A program made the translations under genes and the position numbers. A model generated the notes under the pieces. It was not told the origin of the DNA and ran no database searches. It saw only the letters and a list, made by a program, of their open reading frames with translations. A stretch of 51,072 nt of DNA from Candidatus Omnitrophota bacterium. Its GTDB lineage: Bacteria > Omnitrophota > Gorgyraeia > 2-01-FULL-45-10. Every line of letters begins with the position of its first letter. The stretch's first letter is position 1. Positions 1 to 8,278 of this stretch are shown here, in pieces. The stretch covers positions 1 through 51,072 of the forward strand of contig JAFGJL010000025.1 of NCBI GenBank assembly GCA_016929115.1. Direction: 5' to 3'.

Positions 1-2
1 AA

Positions 3-167
3 GTGACAGAACAAATAAAGTTATTCATCGATACCGGCGGTTGCATCCTGGCGTGCGGGGCGTGCCTTAAAGTCAGGGACTCGAAAGGCTCCGAGACCTG
101 TCCTCTCTCAACGATGAAGGATTTGTACGATATGATAAAATGGGCTGATAAGGTTATTACATTCTGA
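3..167 (+). CDS. DsrE-family sulfur-relay-like protein, C-terminal part
   Basis: An open frame enters from the left edge and ends at TGA 165-167; only about 54 residues are visible, so the gene is 5'-truncated by the window. The visible part has a cysteine pair in GGCILACGACL, followed by a helix-rich tail ending in WADKVITF. This resembles the C-terminal half of DsrE/DsrF/TusD-like proteins, small cytoplasmic proteins that pass sulfur on cysteine. The stop lies one base before the ATG of the ABC ATPase, so the genes are probably co-transcribed. The family call rests on a short fragment and is tentative; no start codon can be assigned. Confidence 0.55.
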   Translation: MTEQIKLFIDTGGCILACGACLKVRDSKGSETCPLSTMKDLYDMIKWADKVITF

Positions 168-168
168 A

Positions 169-933
169 ATGAACAAAGATACGGTAATCCGGGTTTCGGA
201 TTTAACGAAGCGTTACGGAGAAATTCTCGCCGTTAACCGGATCGATTTTGAAGTCGAGAAAGGCGAAACCTTTGGGTTTTTAGGCCCGAATGGCGCGGGA
301 AAGACCACGACCATAAGGATGCTCACAGGGCTTTCCAAACCCACAGATGGGAAGGCGTCTGTTTTAGGGCTCGACGTTAATTCAGAAATCGCGCGGATAA
401 AGAAACGCATTGGGGTCGTCCCGGAAATTTCCAATCTCTATGATGAGCTGTCCGCAATGGATAACCTGATATTTATGGCGCAGCTTTATGGCGTTCCTTC
501 AAGCGAACGTGTGCAAAAAGCGGAAGAATTATTAAGGACCTTCAGGCTCCACGAGCGCAAAGACAGCCTCTTTGGCACATTTTCCCGCGGTATGAAGCGG
601 GCTTTAACTGTCGCAGCGGCCTTGATCCATGATCCTGAAGTCCTTTTTCTGGATGAGCCTACGGTCGGCCTGGATGTAGTGGCTGCCAGGTCTTTGCGTA
701 ATTTGATATCTAATCTTCGCCGGCAGGGGATAACCGTTTTTCTCACCACCCACTACCTGGAAGAGGCGGACCTTTTATGTGACCGTGTGGCTATTCTGGC
801 AAAAGGAAGGATTTTGGCGATCGATACCCCCTTAAGTTTAAAGGCAAAAACTGATAAAAAATCATTAGAAGAGGCATTTATGAAGCTTACAGGTTTAGAG
901 CCGGAGGTTTTAGCGATCGAAAAAGGAAAGTAA
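169..933 (+). CDS. ABC-2 type transporter, ATP-binding protein
   Basis: A 254-aa cytoplasmic ATPase subunit of the DrrA/CcmA type that powers export by the permease encoded next. Walker A is GPNGAGKT at residues 39-46, Walker B/D-loop is VLFLDEPTVGLD near 160-171, and the H-loop histidine is in TTHYLEEAD. The signature loop reads FSRGMKRAL instead of the usual LSGGM, an unusual substitution of the first glycine. The stop at 931-933 is one base from the permease ATG. Substrate is unknown; drug, lipid or polysaccharide export are all possible for this family. Confidence 0.9.
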   Translation: MNKDTVIRVSDLTKRYGEILAVNRIDFEVEKGETFGFLGPNGAGKTTTIRMLTGLSKPTDGKASVLGLDVNSEIARIKKRIGVVPEISNLYDELSAMDNLIFMAQLYGVPSSERVQKAEELLRTFRLHERKDSLFGTFSRGMKRALTVAAALIHDPEVLFLDEPTVGLDVVAARSLRNLISNLRRQGITVFLTTHYLEEADLLCDRVAILAKGRILAIDTPLSLKAKTDKKSLEEAFMKLTGLEPEVLAIEKGK

Positions 934-934
934 G

Positions 935-1663
935 ATGTGGCGCGATAATTTACGGGGTATTTTCTATATCGCTTTAAAAGATTTAAAAACATACTATTTT
1001 AAACCTCCGGCGGTCAGCTGGGGCATCGTCTTTCCGATTACCTGGATTTTAGCCTTTTACTTAAGAAATCCCGGAAGTTTTGAGGAATTGGTGCCCGGGT
1101 TGATCGCGATGACAATTCTTTTCAGCACTACCGCTGCCGAAGCGGTGGTCATAAATTTTGAACTAAGACTCGGCTCTTTGGAAAGATTGCTTTTAGCGCC
1201 TATCAGCATATCCGCGGTACTTTTTGGAAAAGTGCTGGGAGGTGTTGTTTTCGGCTTTTTGATGACAACTGTAGTAACGACGGTTTGTGTGGTGATGCTC
1301 GGGCTCCATCCCAACGTACTTTATCTTATTTTAATAATTCTTCCTTCGCTTTTTGTATTCTCGTCGCTTGGCGCTCTTTTGTGCGTTATGGTGAAAGAGG
1401 TCTTTGAGGCCCAGACATTGCTTAACCTCCCGCGGTTCCTGATGATATTTTTGAGCGGCGTTATTTATCCCGTCGCGAAGATGCCCGTAGCATTACAGCA
1501 CTTTGCCCATGCGTTACCGCTTAGTTATACGGTGGATGGCCTTCGATCATCATTTTCAGGCGGCTTAAGCGAAACGATTTTCTTTCATGCCCTGGCACTT
1601 ATTGGTTTTTTTATTCTTTTCATTTTTCCGGCGGTAAAGTTGCTTCATAAGAAGTTTGAATAG
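935..1663 (+). CDS. ABC-2 type transporter, permease
   Basis: A 242-aa integral membrane protein with about six hydrophobic segments, starting after a short N-terminal cytoplasmic stretch. The segment around residues 160-190 (ending SGVIYPVAKMPVAL) is the conserved ABC-2 membrane-domain motif region. It is the partner of the ATPase immediately upstream (one base between stop and start) and would form a homodimeric exporter with it. Nothing in the sequence indicates the substrate. Confidence 0.88.
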   Translation: MWRDNLRGIFYIALKDLKTYYFKPPAVSWGIVFPITWILAFYLRNPGSFEELVPGLIAMTILFSTTAAEAVVINFELRLGSLERLLLAPISISAVLFGKVLGGVVFGFLMTTVVTTVCVVMLGLHPNVLYLILIILPSLFVFSSLGALLCVMVKEVFEAQTLLNLPRFLMIFLSGVIYPVAKMPVALQHFAHALPLSYTVDGLRSSFSGGLSETIFFHALALIGFFILFIFPAVKLLHKKFE

Positions 1664-1671
1664 GAAATAAC

Positions 1672-2520
1672 ATGAAACAGATAGTCGTGATCAGCGGCAA
1701 GGGCGGGACGGGCAAGACAGTCCTTACGGCGTCTTTTGCCGCTTTAGCCAAAAATAAGGTTATGGCGGACTGCGACGTCGACGCCGCGGACCTCCACCTT
1801 TTGCTGCATCCGGCAGTAAGAGAACGCCATGAATTCAAGAGCGGAAAGACCGCGAAGCTCGACAAGAAGATCTGCAACCGATGCGGCAAGTGCGTCGTCG
1901 CGTGCAGGTTCGGCGCCATAAGCGACGATATGGCCATCGACCCCGTGTCATGCGAGGGCTGCGGTCTGTGCAGCCTCATATGCCCGGTTTCCGCGATAAC
2001 CATGAAGGAGAACATAGCGGGTGAATGGTTTATTTCGGATACAAGATACGGCCCTTTTGTCCATGCCAAATTGGGTATTGCCGAAGAGAACTCGGGAAAA
2101 CTTGTCGCCAAGGTCAGGGATGTGGCTAAAGAGATCGCCGAAAAAGAAAATTTGGAACATGTGATCATCGACGGCCCTCCCGGCATAGGCTGCCCCGTGA
2201 TAGCTTCTTTGTCCGGCGTAGACTGCGCGCTTATTGTGACAGAGCCCACCCTTTCAGGCCTCCATGACGCCAAGCGCGTTATAGAGGTCGCGGAGCACTT
2301 CAAGGTGCCGGTCAAGCTCGTAGTGAATAAATACGACCTTAATAATGAGATGACCCGCGATATTGAAAATTTCTGCAAGAACAAGGGGATCGTGGTAGCC
2401 GGCAAGATAGGTTTCGACAAGGCCATAGTCGGGTCGATGGTCGCGGGCAAGACGATCGTTGAGCACTCCGGGGGCAGGTTAAAAGAAGAGATCGTGAAGA
2501 TCTGGGAAGGATTGAAATGA
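1672..2520 (+). CDS. MinD-superfamily P-loop ATPase with inserted ferredoxin domain
   Basis: A 282-aa cytoplasmic protein. The deviant Walker A of MinD/Mrp/NifH ATPases, GKGGTGKT, is at residues 9-16. A ferredoxin insert follows with two 4Fe-4S motifs: Cys68, 71, 74, 78 and Cys94, 97, 100, 104. The rest is a MinD-like domain (IIDGPPGIGCPVIASL, TEPTLSGLHDAKR). This is the COG1149 type, common in anaerobes next to NifX-, Mrp- and NifU-like genes and thought to act in Fe-S or metal-cofactor handling; its exact role is not established. Here it heads a run with DUF2099 and an IscU/NifU-like scaffold. COG1149 genes are often paired, but only one copy is seen. Confidence 0.88.
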   Translation: MKQIVVISGKGGTGKTVLTASFAALAKNKVMADCDVDAADLHLLLHPAVRERHEFKSGKTAKLDKKICNRCGKCVVACRFGAISDDMAIDPVSCEGCGLCSLICPVSAITMKENIAGEWFISDTRYGPFVHAKLGIAEENSGKLVAKVRDVAKEIAEKENLEHVIIDGPPGIGCPVIASLSGVDCALIVTEPTLSGLHDAKRVIEVAEHFKVPVKLVVNKYDLNNEMTRDIENFCKNKGIVVAGKIGFDKAIVGSMVAGKTIVEHSGGRLKEEIVKIWEGLK

Positions 2521-2545
2521 TAAAAAAGATAACCGCGGGAAAGGC

Positions 2546-3400
2546 ATGAAGGACATCCATATTGTCAGGTATTTTTCGTCGCTTATCACGGTATCGAACG
2601 GCAGGGTGGTAAAGGTGACTAAGCCGGCCGTCTCCCATTGCCCGCTCGCGGGCTTTCTTTACAAAGGCCTTAAGGGATCCGGGGATCTTCCGGCCGGCAG
2701 GCTTAAGGAAGAGATAAAAAAAGTCATAGAAGGCAAGATCGCCCGTTTCGGCTTTTGCACTAAGGGCAGGATGGTATGGGCGGAGGACCTCTCCATACCT
2801 TACGGAGCTTCGGAGCTGATGGCCCATGGGTTAAAAAATAAGACCATAGATTGCGCGGTAACGGTATGCGATGGGGCGGGGACCGTGATAACGGACGCGC
2901 GCCAGATCGTCCAGGGCATAGGAGCCAGGATGCATACCGTGCTCAAGACATCCTTTATCCCGGAAGTCGCCGTGAAATTACGCAGGTATGGCTGCCATCT
3001 TTTAGAAAAGCGGGGCGCGATCGACCAAAGGGCGGGTGTCATCGAAGCCGCCGGAAAAGGTTTTAAGAGAATAGCCGTCACGGTCAACGCCTTTAACGGG
3101 GAAAGCCTCGAAGGCATAAGGGCCGCTGAAAAAGAGAGCGGTGTATCGGTGACCATCCTTGCCGTGTGCATGACAGGCGTCAAAAAAGTCCGCCTGAATG
3201 AGATCGAAAAATACGCCGATATCGCGTGGGCATGCAATTCCGCGGCCGCCAGGGACCGTTTGGGCAAAAAGGCGGTAAAGATCCTATCCGGCGCATCGCC
3301 CGTATATATACTTACCAAAAAGGGAGAAAAACTTATTTCAGGATATATGCCCCGGGTGTTTGGGATAAGAAGGGAGATGGAAAGGAGCGCTGTATCATGA
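2546..3400 (+). CDS. DUF2099 family protein (methanogenesis marker 8-like)
   Basis: A 284-aa soluble protein. Stretches such as CAVTVCDGAGTVI, VQGIGARM, IDQRAGVIEAA and IAVTVNAF match what I remember of DUF2099, the family behind the methanogenesis marker protein 8. Its function is not known. It lies 25 bases after the ferredoxin/MinD ATPase, and its TGA overlaps the ATG of the IscU/NifU-like scaffold (ATGA), so it is translationally coupled to an Fe-S assembly gene. No methanogenesis genes are in the window, so the protein probably has a more general role in anaerobes, perhaps in metal or sulfur chemistry (inference). Confidence 0.75.
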   Translation: MKDIHIVRYFSSLITVSNGRVVKVTKPAVSHCPLAGFLYKGLKGSGDLPAGRLKEEIKKVIEGKIARFGFCTKGRMVWAEDLSIPYGASELMAHGLKNKTIDCAVTVCDGAGTVITDARQIVQGIGARMHTVLKTSFIPEVAVKLRRYGCHLLEKRGAIDQRAGVIEAAGKGFKRIAVTVNAFNGESLEGIRAAEKESGVSVTILAVCMTGVKKVRLNEIEKYADIAWACNSAAARDRLGKKAVKILSGASPVYILTKKGEKLISGYMPRVFGIRREMERSAVS

Positions 3401-3786
3401 TCGGTAACCCGGAAGACGAATCGGTTATACCGGGGGACATCATCGCTTTGGTGAAGGATAATAAGTATTTCGGGCGGATGAACGGCCCGGACGGGTCGGC
3501 GTATATCAAGGGCATTTGCGGCGACCAGATGGAGTTCTACATCGTCGTCGAAAATAACAAAATAACCGACATAAGGTTCCACACGGACGGCTGCGTCTAT
3601 ACGACCGCCTGCGCCGCCATGGCGTGCGAGCTCGCGGCCGGGAAATCCCTGCAGGACGCGTTGGGCGTATCGACAAAACAGGTGATCTCGGAATTAAAGG
3701 TCTTGCCGAAAAGCCACGCGCACTGCGCGATCCTCGCGGTGAGCACGTTGTATAAGGCGATAGCGGATTACCTGCTTAAGCCATGA
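3397..3786 (+). CDS. IscU/NifU N-terminal-like Fe-S scaffold protein
   Basis: Start chosen at ATG 3397, which overlaps the upstream stop as ATGA; the frame is open further upstream but that part lies inside DUF2099. The 129-aa product has the IscU/NifU-N layout: Cys41 in KGICGDQM, Cys66 in TDGCVYT and Cys110 in HAHCAILA, spaced like the three cluster-binding cysteines of IscU. The conserved Asp after the first Cys (CGD) is present. It would hold a nascent Fe-S cluster before transfer. No IscS/NifS sulfur donor is in the window. Its coupling to DUF2099 and a ferredoxin ATPase suggests a dedicated maturation set. Confidence 0.85.
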   Translation: MIGNPEDESVIPGDIIALVKDNKYFGRMNGPDGSAYIKGICGDQMEFYIVVENNKITDIRFHTDGCVYTTACAAMACELAAGKSLQDALGVSTKQVISELKVLPKSHAHCAILAVSTLYKAIADYLLKP

Positions 3787-3793
3787 GGAAGGC

Positions 3794-4507
3794 ATGAAGC
3801 TGAAGATACTGGCTGAGGGTTCGACCAAAGAAGAGCGTTCCGTAAAGCATTGGGGCCTGTCCATCCTGATAGGCGACGATATGCTCTTCGATACCTTCGG
3901 CAAGCCCGACTATGTCCTGGAGCAGCTGAAAAGATCCGGCATCGATCCGGATAAGATAAAACACATAGCCATTTCTCATGATGACTGGGACCATATTACG
4001 GGGTTATGGAAGATATTGGAGCGCAATAACGGCGCAACCGTATATATATGCCCGAATTTCAGCCCGGATGTAAAGGAGGGCATAAAAAAGTACGGCGCGC
4101 GTTTTGTGGAGGTGGATAAACCCACCGGGATAAAGGATGGTATTTACGCAAGCGGTGAGCTTAGGGGCGGATCAAGAGGCGGTATCGCCCTGCCGGAGCA
4201 GTATCTGGCGGTAAAGACGCCGAAAGGCGTCGTTGTAATTACGGGGTGCGCCCATCCGGGGATAGTCGAGATCGTGCGGCACGCGAAAAAGAATTTCGGG
4301 CCGGAGGTGCGCCTGCTGATCGGCGGTTTTCATCTGAAGGACAATCCCGAAGACGTGAACGCGGGTATCGTAGCGAGCATTAAGAAGCTGGGCGTCCGGC
4401 AGGTCATCCCGCTCCACTGTACGGGCAGCGCCGCTCAGGAGCTCTTTGCCGGAGAGTACGGGCGCGATTGTATCGTGATGAAGGAGGGCCAGACCGTAGA
4501 AATATGA
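3794..4507 (+). CDS. Metallo-beta-lactamase-fold hydrolase (COG1237-like)
   Basis: A 237-aa soluble MBL-fold protein. The metal motif reads SHDDWDH at residues 61-67, an HxDxDH pattern (H62, D64, D66, H67) rather than the usual HxHxDH; such Asp-for-His motifs are known in the ComEC branch. Further ligands are likely in GCAHPGIVEIV, IGGFHLKD and the C-terminal PLHCTGS. The overall layout resembles COG1237, often labelled dihydropterin ribofuranosylaminobenzene phosphate synthase on weak grounds. It starts eight bases after the Fe-S scaffold, with an AGGAAGG ribosome site. The true substrate is unknown. Confidence 0.8.
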   Translation: MKLKILAEGSTKEERSVKHWGLSILIGDDMLFDTFGKPDYVLEQLKRSGIDPDKIKHIAISHDDWDHITGLWKILERNNGATVYICPNFSPDVKEGIKKYGARFVEVDKPTGIKDGIYASGELRGGSRGGIALPEQYLAVKTPKGVVVITGCAHPGIVEIVRHAKKNFGPEVRLLIGGFHLKDNPEDVNAGIVASIKKLGVRQVIPLHCTGSAAQELFAGEYGRDCIVMKEGQTVEI

Positions 4508-4526
4508 GCAGGGTTTTTGCGGTTTG

Positions 4527-4535
4527 TGTTAAAAT
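4527..4535 (+). promoter_or_regulatory. Possible extended -10 promoter of feoAB
   Basis: TG at 4527-4528 followed one base later by TAAAAT 4530-4535 makes an extended -10; the string TGTTAAAAT is identical to that of the promoter at 17725-17753. No clear -35 is seen. Only eight bases separate TAAAAT from the feoA ATG, which would give an almost leaderless mRNA. Confidence 0.3.
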
Positions 4536-4543
4536 AGCATGCC

Positions 4544-4777
4544 ATGAAAAAGGTATCCTTAGTGCACTTAAAGGCCAACCATAAAGGCAGGGTCTCGGAG
4601 ATCCTGGGGGGCGCAGGCCTGCAACACAGGCTGATGAGCATGGGTATCTATGCGGGTAAGGAGATAGTTAAGCTCAGCTATGTCGGGTTAAGGGGCCCCG
4701 TGGTAATAAAGGTGGGCCGGAGCGTCCTGGCCCTGGGCCACGGAGTGGCGTTGAAGATCATGGTAGAGACGCAATGA
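4544..4777 (+). CDS. feoA: FeoA, ferrous iron transport accessory protein
   Basis: A 77-aa SH3-like FeoA protein. LHRLMSMGIYAGKEIV and GPVVIKVGRSVLALGHGVA are typical of the family; MGI..G and the final beta strand ending in LKIMVE fit well. It assists FeoB at the cytoplasmic face of the inner membrane. The stop overlaps the feoB start by four bases (ATGA), so the two are translationally coupled. The ATG lies only eight bases after a TAAAAT box, so a distal promoter or a very short leader is possible. Confidence 0.9.
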   Translation: MKKVSLVHLKANHKGRVSEILGGAGLQHRLMSMGIYAGKEIVKLSYVGLRGPVVIKVGRSVLALGHGVALKIMVETQ

Positions 4778-6504
4778 TAAGGAAGATCTATCTTATAGGC
4801 AATCCCAATGTCGGCAAGAGCGTGGTCTTTTCCCGCCTTACCGGCGTTCACGTCATCTCATCCAATTATCCCGGCACTACGATAGAATTCATCAAAGGTT
4901 ATTTGACTTTAGGGAATGAGAGGATAGAGGTCGTAGACCTGCCGGGGACTTACTCGTTGGAACCGGCTTCAAGCGCCGAAAAAGTGGCCCTTTCCCTGCT
5001 GAGCGAGTATCCCAAAGATGAGATAGCGGTCGTCAATATCATAGATTCGACCAACCTGGAGAGGAACCTGCTCCTGACCCTGCAGCTTATAGAGGAAGGA
5101 TTCCCCACCATCGCCTGTCTGAACATGTGCGATGATGCCGTTCACAGGGGGGTCAATTTAGATTTCAAGAAATTGGAAGATATCCTGCATATTCCCGTGA
5201 TCCCGACCTGCGCCGTAACCGGGGTAGGTATAAGATTATTGATCGAAAGGATAAAAGAAGCGGCGCCCGCTTCAAGGCATAAGCTTTCTCATGAGGAACG
5301 CTGGAAGGAGATAGGGCTTATCATTGAAGAGGTCCAGCGTCTCGAACATCGCCATCATCGCTTAAGGGAGATACTGGAGGACGCGTCCGTCCGGCCGCTG
5401 ACAGGCCTGGTGATGGCGGCGGGAGTCATATACTCATCTTTTAAGATCGTCAGGTTTATAGGCGAGTTCATAATCAATAAGATAACGGACCCGTTCTTTT
5501 ACGGGACGGTCCAGCCATTATTGGAAAGATTGACGTTATATTGGCAGGAGAAGAGTTTTTTGTTCCATCTTCTGATCGGCGACCTGGTCAACGGAAAGAT
5601 CGACTTCAAGCAATCTCTCGGCGTATTGACCACAGCGCCTTATATCGAATTCGGCATGGTGCTTCCTTACGTCATATCGTTCTATTTTGTCCTGAGCATC
5701 TTGGAGGATATAGGGTACCTGCCGCGCCTGGCGATATTGCTGGATAACGTCCTCCATCACCTGGGCCTGCATGGATACGCCATCATACCGGTGCTTTTAG
5801 GCTTCGGCTGCAACGTCCCGGGCATATTATCGACGCGCGTCTTGGAGTCGAAACGCGAAAGATTTATCGCCTCGACCATTATCTCTATCGGCGTGCCGTG
5901 CGTTCCTCTGCAGGCAATGATCGTCGGGCTATTGGGGGCGTTCGGCGGGTTTTATGTGGGCGGGGTCTATCTGACGCTCTTTCTCATAATCCTGGTTTTG
6001 GGGACGATATTGAACCGGGCACTGCCCGGATATAGCCCGGAGTTCCTGCTGGAGATCCCACCTTACAGGTTCCCTCCTTTGGATATATTGGCAAGAAAAT
6101 TATATTTTCGCGTAAAAGGTTTTGTGTTCGAAGCCGTTCCCATAGTCCTGGCAGGCGTATTGGTCATCAATATACTTTTGTACTTTAAGCTCTTCGACGC
6201 GGTAACAGCGGTATTCGCGCCGGTAGTTCAGGGCCTCTTCGGCCTGCCCAAGGGGGCGATAGTCGCCCTGGCTATAGGTTTTTTGAGGAAGGATGTCGCC
6301 GTGGGGATGCTCGCGCCGCTGGGGCTTTCGGCCAAGCAGCTTTTCATAGCGGCGACATTACTGGCTGTCTCGTTCCCGTGTGTCGCCACTTTCATAATTT
6401 TATGGAAAGAGCTCGGCCTGAAGGACCTGGTAAAATCGGTTCTCATCATGATAACCGTCACTATCATCGTGGGCACAGCGCTTAATTTTGTGATATTGCG
6501 TTGA
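4774..6504 (+). CDS. feoB: FeoB, ferrous iron transporter GTPase
   Basis: A 576-aa inner-membrane Fe(II) transporter. The N-terminal G domain has G1 GNPNVGKS (9-16), G2 at NYPGTT, G3 DLPG (55-58) and G4 NMCD (117-120). After a helical GDI-like linker come two gate regions, the first with LLGFGCNVPGILSTR and a VPC (IGVPCVPLQ) that fits the cysteine-bearing TM segment, and the second with IGFLRKDVAVGML. It is shorter than the common 700-770 aa forms, mostly through a compact linker and no C-terminal tail. Together with feoA it gives ferrous iron uptake suited to anoxic habitats and to the Fe-S genes around it. Confidence 0.93.
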   Translation: MIRKIYLIGNPNVGKSVVFSRLTGVHVISSNYPGTTIEFIKGYLTLGNERIEVVDLPGTYSLEPASSAEKVALSLLSEYPKDEIAVVNIIDSTNLERNLLLTLQLIEEGFPTIACLNMCDDAVHRGVNLDFKKLEDILHIPVIPTCAVTGVGIRLLIERIKEAAPASRHKLSHEERWKEIGLIIEEVQRLEHRHHRLREILEDASVRPLTGLVMAAGVIYSSFKIVRFIGEFIINKITDPFFYGTVQPLLERLTLYWQEKSFLFHLLIGDLVNGKIDFKQSLGVLTTAPYIEFGMVLPYVISFYFVLSILEDIGYLPRLAILLDNVLHHLGLHGYAIIPVLLGFGCNVPGILSTRVLESKRERFIASTIISIGVPCVPLQAMIVGLLGAFGGFYVGGVYLTLFLIILVLGTILNRALPGYSPEFLLEIPPYRFPPLDILARKLYFRVKGFVFEAVPIVLAGVLVINILLYFKLFDAVTAVFAPVVQGLFGLPKGAIVALAIGFLRKDVAVGMLAPLGLSAKQLFIAATLLAVSFPCVATFIILWKELGLKDLVKSVLIMITVTIIVGTALNFVILR

Positions 6505-6525
6505 GCTGTCCCGGGTAAAAATATC

Positions 6526-6909
6526 ATGGAAAAATTGATAACGGATTTTTTGGCTCAGAAGAGTTTTGTGGTGGCCGGTTCTTTCCGGAACGAGTCAAAA
6601 TACGCCTACAGGATCTTGAAGACGTTAAAAAATAAAGGGTACGAGGTCTATCCTGTCCATCCCACCATCAAAGAGATCGAGGGACAGCGTTGTTATCCCA
6701 GCGTTAAAGATATACCATTCCGTGTAGATGTCGCTAATCTGGTGACCCCGCCTCCGGCGACCGAGCGCATATTGGCCGAGTGTAAAGAGAAAGGCATAAG
6801 GAAGATATGGCTTCAGCCCGGCGCCGAGAATGAGAACGCCGTAAAATTTTGCAAAGATAACGGCATGGAGATCGTATACCGGGTCTGCGTCATGATGAAA
6901 ACGGTGTAA
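6526..6909 (+). CDS. CoA-binding Rossmann-fold protein (YccU-like)
   Basis: A 127-aa single-domain protein. VVAGSFRNESKYAYRI at the N-terminus, VYPVHPTIKEIEG in the middle and KIWLQPGAENENAVKF near the end are the hallmarks of the small CoA-binding domain family (COG1832), related to the N-terminal domain of succinyl-CoA synthetase alpha. The role is not known. Being 16 bases upstream of a CoA-disulfide-reductase-like flavoprotein is suggestive of CoA-thiol redox balance, which is an inference. Confidence 0.85.
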   Translation: MEKLITDFLAQKSFVVAGSFRNESKYAYRILKTLKNKGYEVYPVHPTIKEIEGQRCYPSVKDIPFRVDVANLVTPPPATERILAECKEKGIRKIWLQPGAENENAVKFCKDNGMEIVYRVCVMMKTV

Positions 6910-6925
6910 ATCTAAAGGAGTTATA

Positions 6926-8278
6926 ATGCGTGATAAAGCGGATATATTGGTAATAGGCGCCGGTCCGGCGGGGATAGTGTGCTCGTTAACTGCCAGGAAA
7001 TATTATCCGGACAAAAAGATCATCGTGATGAGAAATGTGGAAAAAGGGGTCATACCTTGCGGGATCCCCTATATGATAAAGAGCTTGAAGTCTCCCGATG
7101 AAAATATGCTGGGGATGGCGGCGGTGGAAAAGAGCGGCATTGAAACTGTAGTAGACGAAGCGATAGCGATAGACCGCAAGAACAAAGAAGTCGAATGCAA
7201 AAGCGGCGAAAGATATAAATATGAAAAATTGGTCCTCGCGGTAGGGTCGGTCCCCATACTGCCGCCCATACCCGGGATAGAAAAGAAAGGCGTCTACCCT
7301 ATATATAAAGAATTGGGATATCTTAAAAAGGCCATAGAAGAGATCAAGAAATGCAAGAACGTCTTGATAGTGGGGGGCGGGTTCATAGGGATCGAATTTG
7401 CGGATGAGCTTTCCAAGATAAGCGGCTTAAATACGTATCTGGTCGAGCTTCTTCCCAGCATACTTGCGAATTCTTTTGATCCGGAATTCTCGACCCTTGC
7501 CGAAGACAGACTAAGATCAAAAGGCGTTAAAATACTGACAGGCGCCAAGGTACTCGAGTTTTGCGGCAAGGAAAAGGTCGGGGGAGTCAAATTGTCGACA
7601 GGCGAAACTCTCGACATAGACGCGGTCATCCTGGGCATAGGAGCTTGTCCGAATACGTCGCTCGCCTGTAACGCGCTGTTGGATCTTGGGAAGGGCAAAG
7701 GCGTGTGGGTCGATGAATATATGCGCACCATAGATCCTGACGTTTTTGCCGTAGGTGATTGCGTCGGGAAGAGGGACTTCTATACCCGAAAGGATATTCC
7801 GGTGATGTTGGCATCGACGGCAACCGCGGAAGCGAGGATCGCGGGCGCGAACCTGTATCAGCTAAAAGTCATACGGGAAAATAAAGGTACTATCGCGATC
7901 TATTCCACATATATTGACGGATTGGTGTTGGGCTCGGCCGGCCTTACCGAAAATACCGCCGTAAAAGAGGGATTCGAGATCGTGACCGGCCAGGCCAACG
8001 TTAAAGACAAGCATCCCGCTACCCTGCCTCTGGCGAGCGATGTTAAGGTAAAACTGGTTTTTTCGAGGCAGTCCGGGATATTATTGGGCGGCCAGGTCGC
8101 CGGCGGTTTTAGCTGCGGTGAGATGATAAACCTTATAGGCGTTGCCATCCAAAAGAGGATGTCGGCTACAGAACTTGAGACGTTGCAGATGGCTACTCAG
8201 CCGTATCTTACCAGCGCGCCCACGATGTATCCGATAGTCATAGCCGCGCAGGAAGCCGCGGGGAGGATACGTGAGTAA
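6926..8278 (+). CDS. FAD-dependent CoA-disulfide reductase/NADH oxidase-like protein
   Basis: A 450-aa flavoprotein of the pyridine nucleotide-disulfide oxidoreductase class. The FAD motif GAGPAG is at residues 11-16, the NAD motif GGGFIGIEFADELSK near 150, and the second FAD motif VFAVGDCV near 275. A single redox cysteine, Cys45 in VIPCGIPY, matches the one-cysteine family (CoA-disulfide reductase, NADH oxidase, peroxidase) instead of the CxxxxC glutathione-reductase type. A C-terminal dimerisation domain follows. Preceded by AAAGGAG. The actual acceptor (CoA disulfide, polysulfide, O2 or H2O2) cannot be read from sequence. A paralogue lies at 12030-13400. Confidence 0.88.
   Translation: MRDKADILVIGAGPAGIVCSLTARKYYPDKKIIVMRNVEKGVIPCGIPYMIKSLKSPDENMLGMAAVEKSGIETVVDEAIAIDRKNKEVECKSGERYKYEKLVLAVGSVPILPPIPGIEKKGVYPIYKELGYLKKAIEEIKKCKNVLIVGGGFIGIEFADELSKISGLNTYLVELLPSILANSFDPEFSTLAEDRLRSKGVKILTGAKVLEFCGKEKVGGVKLSTGETLDIDAVILGIGACPNTSLACNALLDLGKGKGVWVDEYMRTIDPDVFAVGDCVGKRDFYTRKDIPVMLASTATAEARIAGANLYQLKVIRENKGTIAIYSTYIDGLVLGSAGLTENTAVKEGFEIVTGQANVKDKHPATLPLASDVKVKLVFSRQSGILLGGQVAGGFSCGEMINLIGVAIQKRMSATELETLQMATQPYLTSAPTMYPIVIAAQEAAGRIRE

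Noticed and set aside
3397-3786. Nitrogenase or nif cluster suggested by NifU-like and NifX-like domains
   Set aside because: No nifH, nifD, nifK, nifB or nifE-like genes are present; these domains are common in anaerobes without nitrogen fixation.
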